64,000 bases of DNA from Tomocerus qinae (Eukaryota > Arthropoda > Collembola > Entomobryomorpha > Tomoceridae): positions 27,921,930 through 27,985,929 of the forward strand of contig CM034549.1 in assembly GCA_020055645.1 (NCBI GenBank). The letters are read 5' to 3'. This document shows, piece after piece, positions 1-12,681 of this stretch; positions within the stretch are counted from its first letter, which is position 1; every line of letters starts with the position of its first letter. A program made the position numbers and the translations under genes. The notes beneath the pieces were generated by a model. The model ran no database searches and was not told the origin of the DNA. It saw only the letters and a list, made by a program, of their open reading frames with translations.

Positions 1-2585
1 TAGCGTTACTTTTAGTCCTGCATGTAAATCATGCAACAGATTTGTACTTACGTATTTTGTTAAAACAGCAGAATCTACAAATGAATTATTATTTCGTGTC
101 AAAATATATTTTATGTAATTACTTGAGAAACATTTTGTATAGCATGAGATTCTCTAAGTGCACTTAACATTGTGACAGCCTGTGCAGAATGTGCAGTCGG
201 AAAATATAAATTGTACATGCATTTTCTTATTGGTTTTTCGTTTGTGTTTCATTCATAAACACTATATGTGGTAAATAAACGACAGATAAGCATACCAAAG
301 CTGGCGTTTCCTTCTGTGGACCCTATATCATCATAAAATACATAAAATGCCCATTAGAGTACAGTCTACGTAATATTGTTTCATTTTAGTGTGGACATTA
401 TGTGTATTGCATACCGTAAATTTCAGAGATTTGCTTAATATTGAATCGTCGAACGAACTCCTCCCAAATTTCAGGTCTCAAGCCATTTCCAAACATTATC
501 CGGACTTTGTGAAGATTTTCTTCGGGACTGGGTGGTTGCCTTAATAAATAGCGACAAGTCTCCCCCATGTATTGAGCAGCCTGTGGTGTAAAGCGGAACA
601 TATTTAGATTTAGAGATCATATGGAAGTATAGTGAACCACGTCTATAATGCATTATGCATTGCATCTTATCTGCATAATATTACTCTTTTCGGTCACATA
701 GGAATGGATACAATTTATGCAAAGTATGTACATTATATGGAAAGCTGTGAGCTAGCTTAAAACTTTCCTCCTCGACGTCTGTCTGACTGTGTATCTCCCA
801 TACTGCTGCACACATAATAACAATACAACAACCACACTTGTACTTTCTACTCTACAAAGATATACAGATAGCACATAATTTCTGGTAAGTTATTCCACGC
901 TCTGTACAGATAGTGAAGGAAAACTTGTCCAGAACTTATGCCCTACTATATGTAACAGTCATAAAGATAATAAACAGTTGGACATATATCAGGGGTGAAA
1001 ATAGTGCATTTGATTTGAGTATAGGTAGATATGTAGCAATGTAGGTGGTCGACGAAGAAAAGTGAATTTTAGATATGGCAACTCAACCGTGACTTTGTAA
1101 CGTATACAGTCCTTCCAAAACTGTTTCGCAGAGAATTTATGACGAAGTGCCATTGAAGAACCACAAATCAAAGTTTGCGACAAGCCTAGTACTCCAGCAC
1201 TAGTGTGGTATAGGGGCAGGCATGTGTAGATTATATCCTCTTCCCGAATCTTGTTCAAGTTGTGTCCCGCTATGGCTGCCATCAGAAATCTGCCATTCCG
1301 AATATTCATACACCAAAGGAAATTAGACTTTGTTCGGCCAATCTTATCAGCTTAATGCAAGGCTTCTATCTACAATCACATTTATTTCAGTAGTTATGCA
1401 TGTAAAACTTTTCCCATGAATAATTTTTGCCTTGAGTGCTTAATTATAGCTGCTTTAGGAAGTCCCGTGGTGCCAGAAGTGTAAATATAGACCAAGTCGT
1501 CTAGAAATGATATCGCTTCAGATTCTACCGGTGTCTTTGTACATTCCGACGTTATGCTTTTCTCTAGATCCACAGACTTTCTCAGCACATTACAACTTCC
1601 TTCTCCAGAAGTGTAAACAGGAACTTTTAGCTCATCATTAGGATACACTTGTTGTAATGCTAAATCCAATTCCAAGCAAAACTTGTTACTTTACAAATTA
1701 CATTTTCTAATTGGCATAATCAGAATAACTCTATGCTAATTAATTAGCATGCTTTACCTGTTGACAATTCATTTCCACAAATTATTGCTTTTGCTTTCGA
1801 AAGCTCCAAACAATGTTTTAAGGGAATGTCTCTAAGATTAAAGTTGATCAATGCTGGAATCACACCTATCTTTAATATCAACCACATTTACCATATTTAT
1901 TATTCCGATTCGGATTAGTATTAGAATTAGTACAAACTGAAGTACAAAATTAAATTACGGTAATTTCTGTATACCTTGATTAGTCCCAACCACGCTAGAG
2001 CATACTCTAAACAAGTCATCGATTTAATAGTGTGATCATATGATTAAAAAACGAATAGATATTTCATTTGATAATAAAGTATAATATGATTTATACCGGG
2101 TCTATTTTCCATGAATAGAGAAACTTTATCATGTCTTTTCAATCCCTCTCTGAGGAAAAAGTTGGCGATTTGGTTGCTTGTGTCTTGTACCTAGATGAAA
2201 CACGAAATTACATCCGTCCGTATACAACAAAACAGATAAAGATTTCACTTCTGCGGAATTGCATGAGGTACCTACCTTTTTGTAAGTCCATGTCTTATCT
2301 TCAAAGTAGAAGCAAATCCGGTCAGGGTTTTTGTTAGCGTATGCGTCAAAAAGTTTTCCAACAGAACCTCTATTCTTCTCAATTATCTTTAATTGTAGCA
2401 AAGTTTGCCCATGTCTTTTAATGAGCCTATAACGTGTTGCAGAAAAAATAACATTATTGTGATTGTGTAAGCATTCACATAAATGTCACATTTTACTAAA
2501 CTTCTACATACATTTGCAATGCTATCAAAAAAATGAAAATTTACGTTAAATCTCTTGGAAGTGTTTTAATCACATTCAATAACAT
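1..2585 (-). CDS. Fatty acid transport protein / very-long-chain acyl-CoA synthetase, copy 1 (5' part; continues off the left edge)
   Basis: FATPs are membrane-associated acyl-CoA synthetases (SLC27) that trap imported fatty acids as CoA esters. Visible coding exons: 2585-2545, 2426-2276, 2190-2097, 2006-1975, 1869-1758, 1659-1431, 1289-1088, 580-415, 322-296. All join in frame (1054 nt), so this part is intact. Seen: start MLLNVIKTLPRDL with an in-frame TAA 9 bases upstream of the ATG; AMP-binding motif [10 protein letters not shown] in the sixth exon; LPLYHT; FSAKQFWKDC; the motif GSTEGN in the last visible exon. The C-terminal third lies beyond position 1. Exon lengths of 41, 151, 112 and 202 nt equal those of copy 2, and the 94+32 nt exon pair equals one 126-nt exon there. 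Oddities: an extra 90-nt intron, one shifted intron, a probable GC donor at 1430, and LRHKFSAK where copy 2 has the usual IRKKFSAK. A probable 3' splice site at about 2604 implies an untranslated leader exon upstream. Confidence 0.88.
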
Positions 2586-5500
2586 CGTTATTTAAAACAG
2601 AGGCTGCAAGTTCTATTTGATCTATATGGAAAAAAACAAAACAATTCAAGACCAACGCTCTATTTTTTCAAGTTCCTGTTCTCAGTAGGTTTACTATATC
2701 ACAATTACATTGACTACTTATTCTTTCTAGAATCTTTGATAGAATTGCGTATGAATACTTCTCCTAGCTATTGGGAAATCAACATGGTATGACAGAATGA
2801 GGTAATCTGATACGATGACAGTGCAGAATGAACTGATTTGATTATTATGTGTAAAATCGTGTATACTGTCTGCCGCAAATGTTTATGCAAATAGGTTCAC
2901 AAATGATGTAGAAATAAATCTATTGATGTGTATGTTCATGAACTCATATGTATTGCGTGTCTACACATAGTATTGCGTTACTAGAGTAAATGCCCCATAG
3001 ACAATTTGTTCTTCATTTACTGAACCCTGATGTCATTTAGTTGTGAACTTTGTTCGACTGATACAAGTTCTACATTAATCCGTTGAGGAAGATATAAAAA
3101 ATGAATCCTATCTGAACTCATACTCATCTCTTATTTCCTCTACACAAATACCAGCCCTAAATAATCTGAGATAAACTTTTAAATATAACTCATAAAGCTA
3201 TATAAACAAACTGATATAGAAAAGCCTTTGTGTTATTATATTAATTTGGTAATGGCTATTATGCAGTCAGTAATCTTTATTGTATAACCCAACGGAATTA
3301 ATGAACTAGTAAATTGAACAACATGATACAACATTCTGGAATCAAAACCAATGCTGTACAGCTATTAAAGTACCCCACAGCAAAATATTCAACCTATAGT
3401 TCTATACGCAAGAATTTCAGCAAGGGGGCCTATTTATTTAAATTAGTATAGAATGTCTGTACTTTAAAGGTTAAAAAGAGTTGTCCTTTTGGTATATTTA
3501 TTCTAACAACTAGGATGAGAATCACTGTAATCCAAAGGCAGACACACAGAACAGCAGAAACATTTATATTATTAGCACTCAGCTGTTATGAGACATAGAG
3601 CTTTAGAATGTACATTCTATTCTATGGCCAATGTCACTCAACCATGTATATATTCATCTAATCGTATCATCAGCATCTGAATTGTACTTTATACGGACTT
3701 TAGACTTTATACGAGTTCTCCTAGTCCATTGCCTAATATGACTAACACGTACAGAGATCATACACTTCAGGCTATACAGTACGCGGTAGAAAAGATGAAC
3801 TCGTTTTATACCTACACGAACAAAAAACTCTCTACGTTTAGAGGTCCGGTCCCGGTCTCAATGCATATATAGTCGATCCATTCTGTTGGGCATTTATTAT
3901 CTCTTATTATGTGAATAGTTCCCTTTCCTTCACTTATATGGAGATATTCTTAGATAGATGAACTGCAGGTTAACTTTTTATAGTTGGGTAACCCGAAAGA
4001 TCATGGCATCTTTACGGAGTAAATACTGAGCACAGAAAAAAGGTGCCTTAATCGTCGCTACTTCTTAGTGATTTGGTTAACCAGTCAAATGTAGTGAATA
4101 GGCTCTATATTTCTTAGAAACCAATCTTACGTATATGTAAATCTCATAAAATGTAAAATACCTTGAGCAATTTTGGGAATTCTGAGAGTAAAAATTTTAT
4201 TTACAAACAACACCCGATGAAAACATGGGCAATTCTATTGTTTATGTTTACCATAATAGTTTTATGCTAGTATTGTATGTATGAGAAAATAAATTATTGA
4301 CAATGTGACAGCGCATAACAGAAGTTCCCATCCCATTTCCCATTCTTGATTACTAACAAGTTGCTAACTCATAGGTAAATAAATTTACTACTGATAAGAC
4401 AAGAAGATAATAAAAAGAATTTTATATAAATTGTACTTAACCTTACCTAACCTATGTAGGTTATAATTCGTTATAATATAAAACTAATGTTTATCAATTT
4501 CTCCGGTAATTTCCCTTTTTTCCCATCTATTTTAAAACAAGCATAACTATTTTTAATTTATCCCCCTATGCCATCCATGCATAATTGCACATATTATATA
4601 TATTTTATTTTAATATTATCATTCATGTTATCAACAAAATTCCCAGTTTTTTGTTTATTTGAGGTGCTAAAGAGCAATATCATTTGAGAGGTGAATGTGA
4701 TATTTACTACTTGGCATGACTGAATTTCTCTATTTATATAGAGTAACTCTTCACTAAGACATTATGCCCTGTGTCAATAAAAACGTGTGAGAATTTTATG
4801 CTATGCACAAGAAGATGCGCAGCTTGTTATTTTCCGTTTGCGAATTCCCATGCATTTACTATGATAGTAATAATTAATTAAGATAATTCAACATTTAAAA
4901 ATGTAAATTAAGAAATAAGGTCCTCTAAAGAAAGTTCGATTAAAAAGCATCAAAAGACTATAACCGAATGTGAAACTAAGATAAGATATGTCAGACGCAA
5001 TGAAATTGGGATGCACATAAATACACATGCATCTAGATAATTTGTAATAATCCATTTATACATTTTTCATGAACATGTCCATGTAGTAACCGGCCTGATA
5101 AACAAAATAATCTACCTTACAGAAAACTTGAAATTTTTTACAGAGCGTGTTATGGGGTACTAGGAGTTGCAACTGACAAGTTGAGCAGTTTGTAAAGGAT
5201 TTTTGAAGGTCAGGTTGAGTGGGACTACTCTTCATCTGATCTCAATGTTCGAAAAGATAAATTTCACCTTCGTCTCATGCCCACCTAGCTCACCTTGCTC
5301 TTTCTTGCCTTACCCATTACTGTAACAGTGTTACTTGGTATACCTACCTATTGCTTATCATATTATACTGGTCCCTACTACTACCAAGTACTAGTGTAAA
5401 AATCTGCATTTATTAACTACTACGTAAGCAATGTCTTCTGCCACCGTTGAATTTGCATAGTGAAGACGTAAGCTATCTTCTAATCTTTCATACATGCGTA

Positions 5501-5830
5501 AAACATTATTATAATAGTACAATTCATGTAATTCTTGTCCTGCCAGTTTCTTGTAACGCTAACTGGCTCTTTGTCTCCCTATATTAAAGGCAGCATTCAG
5601 GAAGATCTATTAGTTTACTTCGATTCCTTCAGAAAGAACCTTGTGCCTTTATTAATTAAAGTTTTTAGAAATTTCAATGTCATTTAGGTACAAAATTTAA
5701 CCACCCTTGACTTTGACTTTTAGACTGCAGAAGCAATGTGTAGCTATTAGTAAATCACTTGAGATTTTATTAGGCGTTCATTCACAATTTACACTAGAAT
5801 CTCACATAAAACTCTGAACAAATACTAATC
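2586..5830. other. Intergenic space between divergent FATP copy 1 and CD36-like genes
   Basis: About 3.2 kb of A+T-rich sequence separates the start codons of two genes transcribed away from each other. I found no coding exon, RNA gene or mobile element. It should contain both promoters and the leader exon of FATP copy 1, but no core promoter element stands out enough to place. A short inverted repeat, TAACCTA-tg-TAGGTTA, lies near 4448-4463. Confidence 0.5.
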
Positions 5831-8013
5831 ATGCAGAAGTTCCCAGTGCCTTTATTCAGTATTGGATCCACCTTACTAATAATTGCTTTAATTACAGGAT
5901 GGATTATCGTACCTTTATTCGTCCGCAATCGTATAGAAAGCGTAAAAGCAAAACAATCTTACTTGTACTTATTTCTTGGAAGTCCATGAAAATTAATGAA
6001 ATTTTATGGTTTATAACAGGAATTGTCCCTGGCGAATGGGACGATGGTTGGAGACGAATGGATCAATCCTGAACAGAATGTTTTTATGTCAATCCGCGTA
6101 TTTAATGTGACAAATCCCGAAGAAATTGAAGCTGGGGGAGAACCTTCGGTAGTTGAACTGGGGCCCTACGTCTACAGGTAACAAGAAAAGTATTCCAAGA
6201 ACTAAACTAAATCTTTTGGAAAAAATATTATTGTCTTAGTCTTAGTTTGTTCTTAAATTCTTAAATAATTACTGAAATTTCTGAATTGTTGACATTTTTA
6301 GAGAAAAAAGAGTGAAAACAATATTGGAGGACAATGTTAAAAATGGTACAATAAAATATGTTGAAAGCAGAACGTATTTTTTTGACGAGGAACGTTCAAA
6401 TGGGAGTGAAGACGATGAAATTTATACCATAAATGTCCCGTATCTAGTAAGTCTTTACTGCATAATAATTTAGTAGTAACCTTGTGTGAAAACTATACAG
6501 CACTTTTTACAATGTTGTCAAAACAGGCGGTGGTCCAGCAGCTTGCGACTTATTCGACGATGATTAGATGGTTGGCCTCAACTTACATAACGAAATTCAA
6601 ATCGACGGTATTTATCAAGGCATCAGTTAAGGACCTTCTCTTCGATGGGATATATCAGCCAATGATCTATGAAATCGAACAGATTACTGGTCAACAATAT
6701 CTTCCTAATAGCACTTTTGGAATATTTTATGGGGTAAGTTACTGTATAGTATAAGTATAACGAGCATGTGCTCATAACGAGTTTATTATTCTCAAGTACT
6801 TTGATTTTAGTAGTAATAGACCATTGCAGAACTTTAAAAGTCAGGCTGAAGGATCGTTTGTTACATTTACTACTATACCACATGGTACTTAGTGCTCCCT
6901 TAAGATACCTTTTATCTTGTTTTCTGTTTACCAGAAAAATGGTACTGACTACGGGGAAATGGAAATTTACTCCGGTGCTCAAGATTCTTCCAAAATTGGA
7001 GAGATCATAACGTGGAGAGGAAAGAGTAAACTGGACCACTGGCGAGGAGATTATTGCAACATGCTGAATGGAACTGACGGCACTCTGTATCCCCCATTTT
7101 TGACGAAAAAGAGCACTGTGTACTTTTTTAACCCAGAACTCTGTCGTTCTGCTCATCTGACTTATAAAAGCGATGAAGAAATTATGGGAATTTCTACCTA
7201 TCTTTTCACACCTCCGTTGAGTATATCAAGAGTAGATAACCCCGATAATTTTTGTTTCTGCTTAGAAGAAAAAGTCAGTGACTGCCATTCACACGGTGTA
7301 CATGCAATCAGTCCTTGTCATTATGGTAAATCCATTTTCTTTATTTTCTCATTACCAAACTGCTTTCATTTAACTTGGTTCTATTTTCCCCTTTTAGATG
7401 GTCCGATTTTAATGTCTTATCCGCATTTCTTGAATGCTGACCCGAAATACATCAACAAATTCGGTTTTAAACCCGACAGTGATATCCACGAAAGTCAACT
7501 TTACCTAGAACCGGTAATTTAAAATATTTCATAATTTATGTAAGATTGTACAGCAATATTCTAAGATATTTTTGATATCACAGACTACAGGACTTCCATT
7601 GAAACTTGACTTGAGAATTCAAATGAATGCAGATATCAAAAGAATCCCTAATGATAGCAAATTTCGACGTATTCAAGATTTAGTGCTTCCTTTAATGTGG
7701 CTAGAAGAGGTAAAAACACGATATTGTGCAATGTGCATTTTACGATATTGTTTACATAGGATGCATACCTGTTACAAGTTGCATTGCCAAAACACTTTGC
7801 CGTAAACTCGTGAAGTTAATAATAGATTGTGTTGTTTTATAGAGCTATGTGATGAGCGACGAGAACTTGGAAAAAATACGACAGCGTCTGATTACTCCTC
7901 TGGAAGTTGTAGAATGGACAAAATGGTTTGCATGTGGATGCAGCGTTGGCCTTATCTTGCTATCAACTTTTATATTTTTCATCCGTGTCAGGAGAAAGTC
8001 CGTGTTTGTTTAG
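5831..8013 (+). CDS. CD36-family class B scavenger receptor, complete (474 aa)
   Basis: Cell-surface receptor family that binds lipids and lipoproteins and passes hydrophobic ligands through an ectodomain tunnel; it includes CD36, SR-BI, croquemort and SNMP. Coding exons: 5831-5941, 6020-6177, 6302-6446, 6527-6733, 6935-7325, 7398-7513, 7584-7709, 7843-8013. They join in frame to 474 codons plus TAG, close to human CD36 (472). Seen: N-terminal membrane segment at about residues 8-31; NGT sequon soon after; ELGPYVYR; exon 5 with YCNMLNGTD, ELCRS and NPDNFCFC; then YPHFLNADP; a C-terminal membrane segment at about 446-465 and a short basic tail ending RRKSVFV. Six ectodomain cysteines (248, 277, 314, 316, 324, 335) follow nearly the spacing of the three CD36 disulfides. 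Several N-glycosylation sequons fit an extracellular loop. The exon 1 donor (AGC/GTAAAA) is the weakest junction. The subfamily cannot be settled by eye. Confidence 0.93.
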
Positions 8014-8296
8014 TAAATTCATTCCTTGTAGTCTACCTCAGCATGTAGAAGATGTGCACTTAGCTATAGGTACTTATTACATTTACATCTCTTTCCGCAA
8101 TCTCATGTGGGAATTGCCACATGTTGTAGCGTAACTTGCATGCATCTCAATTTCAGTGTATATACTTATCCTTGTTGTTACTATATTGTGAATATGAAGC
8201 AATGTAAATAATGAATATCTGCATGTATCAACTGCATTATAAATTGTTATGGAATGTTCATGATCTACTTACGTATACTCGAGCAACGCAAATTTT

Positions 8297-8302
8297 AATA
8301 AA
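8297..8302 (+). terminator. Candidate poly(A) signal of the CD36-like gene
   Basis: AATAAA lies 284 bases after the stop codon, in A+T-rich sequence, at a normal distance for a 3' UTR. Such hexamers are common in A+T-rich DNA, so this is only a candidate. Confidence 0.4.
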
Positions 8303-11300
8303 ATAATGAAAACTACACGAATTCTACTCCCTACAATCATGAATTATTAATTGTGTTCAGCTATCCTTTTAGAGGCAGAATAGTACTAGTACTTTCAATT
8401 TGAAATCATTCGAGCCACATAAAATTCACATCAGCACATAATATTCACAAAGAAAAGATCCCGTTCCACTGTAAGTGGACATGCATATGCACAGCATTTT
8501 AATTACAAAATCGTTACTTGGTTAGGTATATATTCAGAAGACTTCTGTGCTAAATGTTTGAATTGTGCAAGTTTTTTCTGTTCCCAAAAAGGGAGTTGAA
8601 TATTTCCATGCTGTATATAGTATATAAGTAGTCCATATGTTATGTATGCAGGGCACTACGTGCAATATTTTCCTGAGAGTGCCCTTCATTTTACAGTTTA
8701 TCGCTAAATGGGAAGAGGCAGGAGGGAAGTTAGGTATAAATGTTAGAAAAGGTGCAGTGTGGTGGTACGCCGCTAAGTGCAGACGTATTGAGGCTGAAGA
8801 CTGCAGCATTTTATGCAATCTTATTTCTCTCCCATTCTGATATTTGGCTGTGGCTTTTTCTTTTTTTGTTTCTCCATTCTTCATACGCACTAACAGAACT
8901 CCCTATTGGACTTGCATACCAAACATCTGGAATACCAGTCACACCTTATTAGTATGCATGGAGAACTTGCTTTATTGGAGTTGAGGGAACAGGAAATTAT
9001 GGCGTGATCTGCTCTGACGAGCCTTTCCTTACAATTTACAGATTTTAGCCTATTCATATTTTCCCACTTACCTATGCTATAAATGTACTACATCAGTCCC
9101 TACTTGTACTAAAGCCTTAAGGTGCTAACACCAGTGCATACTTACTACGGCATTTACTAACGCATTGTGCCACTTTACCATTTAAAACCATAATTTAACT
9201 GCTATGCTATGAGGCTCTTAAGCAAATAAATGCGTCGAGAAGGGAAAAAACCCCTGCAGAAATCCTTTTAGTGCGACAAAGTGAGACTTTTTGATTTCTC
9301 GGAAAACAAAGTATTAACCTGTGTCAATCTCGATGTTTGTATCTTGGTTTTTTATGCTCTCAGATGTCAGTTTATGCGTATTTTCTGTTTTTTTCCTAAA
9401 TCCATTATTCAAACCAATTCCTAAGCGTGTCACTCAAATTCTCACAAAAATGTTTCTCTATCTACTGAATAATCCCCCAGAGTAACTTAAGACGACTACT
9501 TCCAAGATATACACTGCATTTAACGATATATGCATATCAAAATATTTGGTAAGTAGCACAATGATGCTTTTCTTGGAAAATAAATTGCATACAGGATTAA
9601 GATCTTCTCAACATTTATGTTGGAAATATCAGATGATAAAATAAATGCACCCACTATAATAGTTTTCAATTTTAAGTAGGTCATGCTTTTCTGGTCGGTA
9701 ATGAAAGTTACACAGCCAAAATCGATTTTAAGTGAAAGAATATTAATTTTCACAAAGTGATATTTTCATCGGTGAGGTAAAAGATTGAAGTAAGTTAAGT
9801 GAAGTATTGTATAGTGGAAATGTATGTTAGCAATGTGAAGCTGAACGAATGCATATTATTAAGTAAGACAGAGAGAAGTGAGTGTAGTGGCTGTGGCGGT
9901 CGGATCGTTTGATGCATGACATGGATATAATGAAAAAGGTATAAAACAAGAGACAGTTTGAAAGTTGGAAGGAGTGAAAATGGGAAGTGGAAACGGAGGG
10001 CAAGGAAGTGGAGCATGAACGTCATCTGAATGAGTGACACGGTGAAAAGAGAATTTTTGAGAAAGAAATATATGAAACAGTAGGCTAAGTCACCGCCTAT
10101 ATGAATATCTCATGAGTTGTTGCACTGAAAGTGTTTGTTAGAATGTGTTGAGGACGGAGTGAGAGTAGATAGGGACAGGCGTCTAAATATATTACTGATC
10201 ATGGTAAGTACATCTGGATATTAGGTTGGGAAATAGAATATTATGCAGCCAGTTGAGTAGGTTGGCTGGAAGCCTCGAAAACCGCCAAACGAGACCGAAA
10301 CAGGTCAGGCAATAGGCCGCAAATACACCAGCGATGGAAAACTACGGTTAAAGGAGATCACAAGTTGTACAATAACCAGCAATGCAATGAAACCATAAAC
10401 TATAAACAGTGAATTTGGATGCTTTTCCTTCTCTTCTGGTTTCCTCCTCGTAGATTTAGGCTCTTTCTCTCAGTCAAATCTAGTTACACTCCCAGCCAGC
10501 ATTCTTTCTCGGTTTCCCTTCGGTTTGGCCAAACTCAAAATCACCGAAGCGATTCTGATTGATGCAACTATCTCATGCTTCTTCGTCTTCCATGCCACCC
10601 TGAGCTCTTTCCTAAGAAAACTATATATACAGAAAACAAGTAGGGAGACTTACTTACTCGATTGCATTGCAGATACATTCATTCATGCTCACTACTCACA
10701 TATTTATTTTCCTTCCTATCATATTACACTATCTATAACAGTAAACCAGCACGACGACGCAGACAGATAAGTTAAGTAAACTACTTCTTTTTCTCAAAAA
10801 TTGTTCACCGAATAAAATAACGAATTCTGTCAGAAATATCAAACGCTATATCCCATAAGTGCTATGCTGTGGAGCTGTAAAACGGAACTATAAATGAAAT
10901 GACAAACAGAAAGGCATCCACGATGAAATTACTTCGGAAAGTGGGTAAACAGAGCAACTTACTCTCCCTACATGTCAATCTGCATAATGCTTTGGCACAT
11001 CTACATAATACTTCCCAAATACAATGATCTGTCAGCTAACTCTACCATGTTAAATAAATCTTGACTTTTTCACAAGTACTAATGTCTATGAAATACAAAT
11101 ACTACATCTTTCTCGCTCGTTCTTCTCGTTTAATACTGATAATAGTGCGCACTTCCAAATCTACCAATAACAAAAAGCGGGTACTAATATTTTGACTTTA
11201 TTTTTCAATTTTCAGATTACAACACGGCTGAATGACACGTTACAATAGATTTGGTTTGACCAGGGGGATTTTTTACATGTAAAAAAGTCTACTTGTTCAA

Positions 11301-12681
11301 GTGCACATGTCAAAGGGGTTCACTTGTTCTACGTGATCTCTTTGCCCATGTCTTCATGTCTCAGCCAGAGGATCACAGACTGCGAATACGTAATTACGTA
11401 GTGTTATCTTACAGTTGTCCCTAATTAATTGATTTCTTTTTTGGTTGGCGGATCTGATTGACACATGAAGACTGGCATGAACGAGTCTATCAGGTCTATT
11501 TTACATTCATATGCACAACTTAATAATGACTTACTATAGGGTATAGTTACAATACATTTTGGTTACGTATAACATATCAGGACGCAGGTGTATTAGGATT
11601 TCTAAACATTATTCTTACCGGTAAGAGTACAATATCCTAAATCGCGTGCTGTCCAGTCCAGTCAATGGATTGTTTTATAGCATCTTATATCAAAATATTT
11701 TCTTCACAAATTTCAAGCCAAAATCGGAGCTCATTGTTATACATGCTAATCTGTATACCAATGATGTTCAGTGAGTATTTTAGATACACAATTAGCCGGA
11801 TAATCAAACTCATAGGTACATCTGAAATAAACTACAATACCTAAACGGACGTAAACTTTCACTTGACTTTCTCCAGTGCATTGGAGAAAGGTGAAAAATA
11901 ACGGGTTTATTCTGGGTTATTATTCATTATACATGCACAAGGTAGGGAATTTAAACCTTCCATACCATATACTCGCTTACCATGTAAATGAGAAATGATT
12001 TTCTGGTAGTTACACCGAAAACTTTTCACCACTACTAAAATCACGTATGCAAGTGCAAGTGGTGAAAGTTGTTCATGTAATAGAAAGAGAAAGTTATGAA
12101 AGATTTAAATATCATCCCACCTTGTGCCATAATCTAAACTAAGTAATACCAATCCTTACAAGTTAGATATAGGGCATAAAATAACGTTATATCGTGTTTG
12201 CTATAATTATATCTACTACTCGAATAAACTCAATGAGTGTCTATTACTTCTAGGTACATTTTGATAACACACAGAAATGTATTAGCTATAACATTAACAT
12301 TACAAGTTATACATATAGATAATTATCTTTCTCAAAACTTATTTCGTTATTAGATTCAACTTTGAGAAATTCCAAGAAAAAGAGTTGCAAGAAGAATTCG
12401 AAGCGAAATGAATGCGTAGTATTAATAGTGCTAGAAGCAGAACAAATTTCGAAAAGACATGATTGATTGTACATCCGGGAGGGGTTGAAGGAAATGAATT
12501 TCTTTAAAGAAGGAACCGAGGAGGAAGTTGAACTGAAAGTATTTAAAGCGCCTACTAGAGAAATAGTACACCGCTAATGTATTATATCCCGGTGTAAATA
12601 AGAAAAGATGAATGAACAGACTTAGCTGCTGAATTTTTACGAGTTTTCTTTCCCTAGTGCATAAAAAGTGCGGAGGAAATA
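8303..12681. other. Intergenic region between the 3' ends of the CD36-like and NAALADL2-like genes
   Basis: Two convergent genes end on either side. I see no supported exon. Open frames here (for example 8534-8890 minus, 10525-10770 plus) lack family motifs and plausible splice signals. An AATAAA on the minus strand at about 11908-11903, some 775 bases past the minus-strand stop, could be the poly(A) signal of the NAALADL2-like gene, but this is weak. Confidence 0.4.

Noticed and set aside
4436..4465. CCTAACCTA motif resembling the arthropod telomere repeat
   Set aside because: Only about two partial units, inside a small inverted repeat; no array.
6623..7156. 177-codon minus-strand open frame
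   Set aside because: It lies opposite CD36-like exons 4 and 5, which carry clear family motifs, so it is an antisense shadow.
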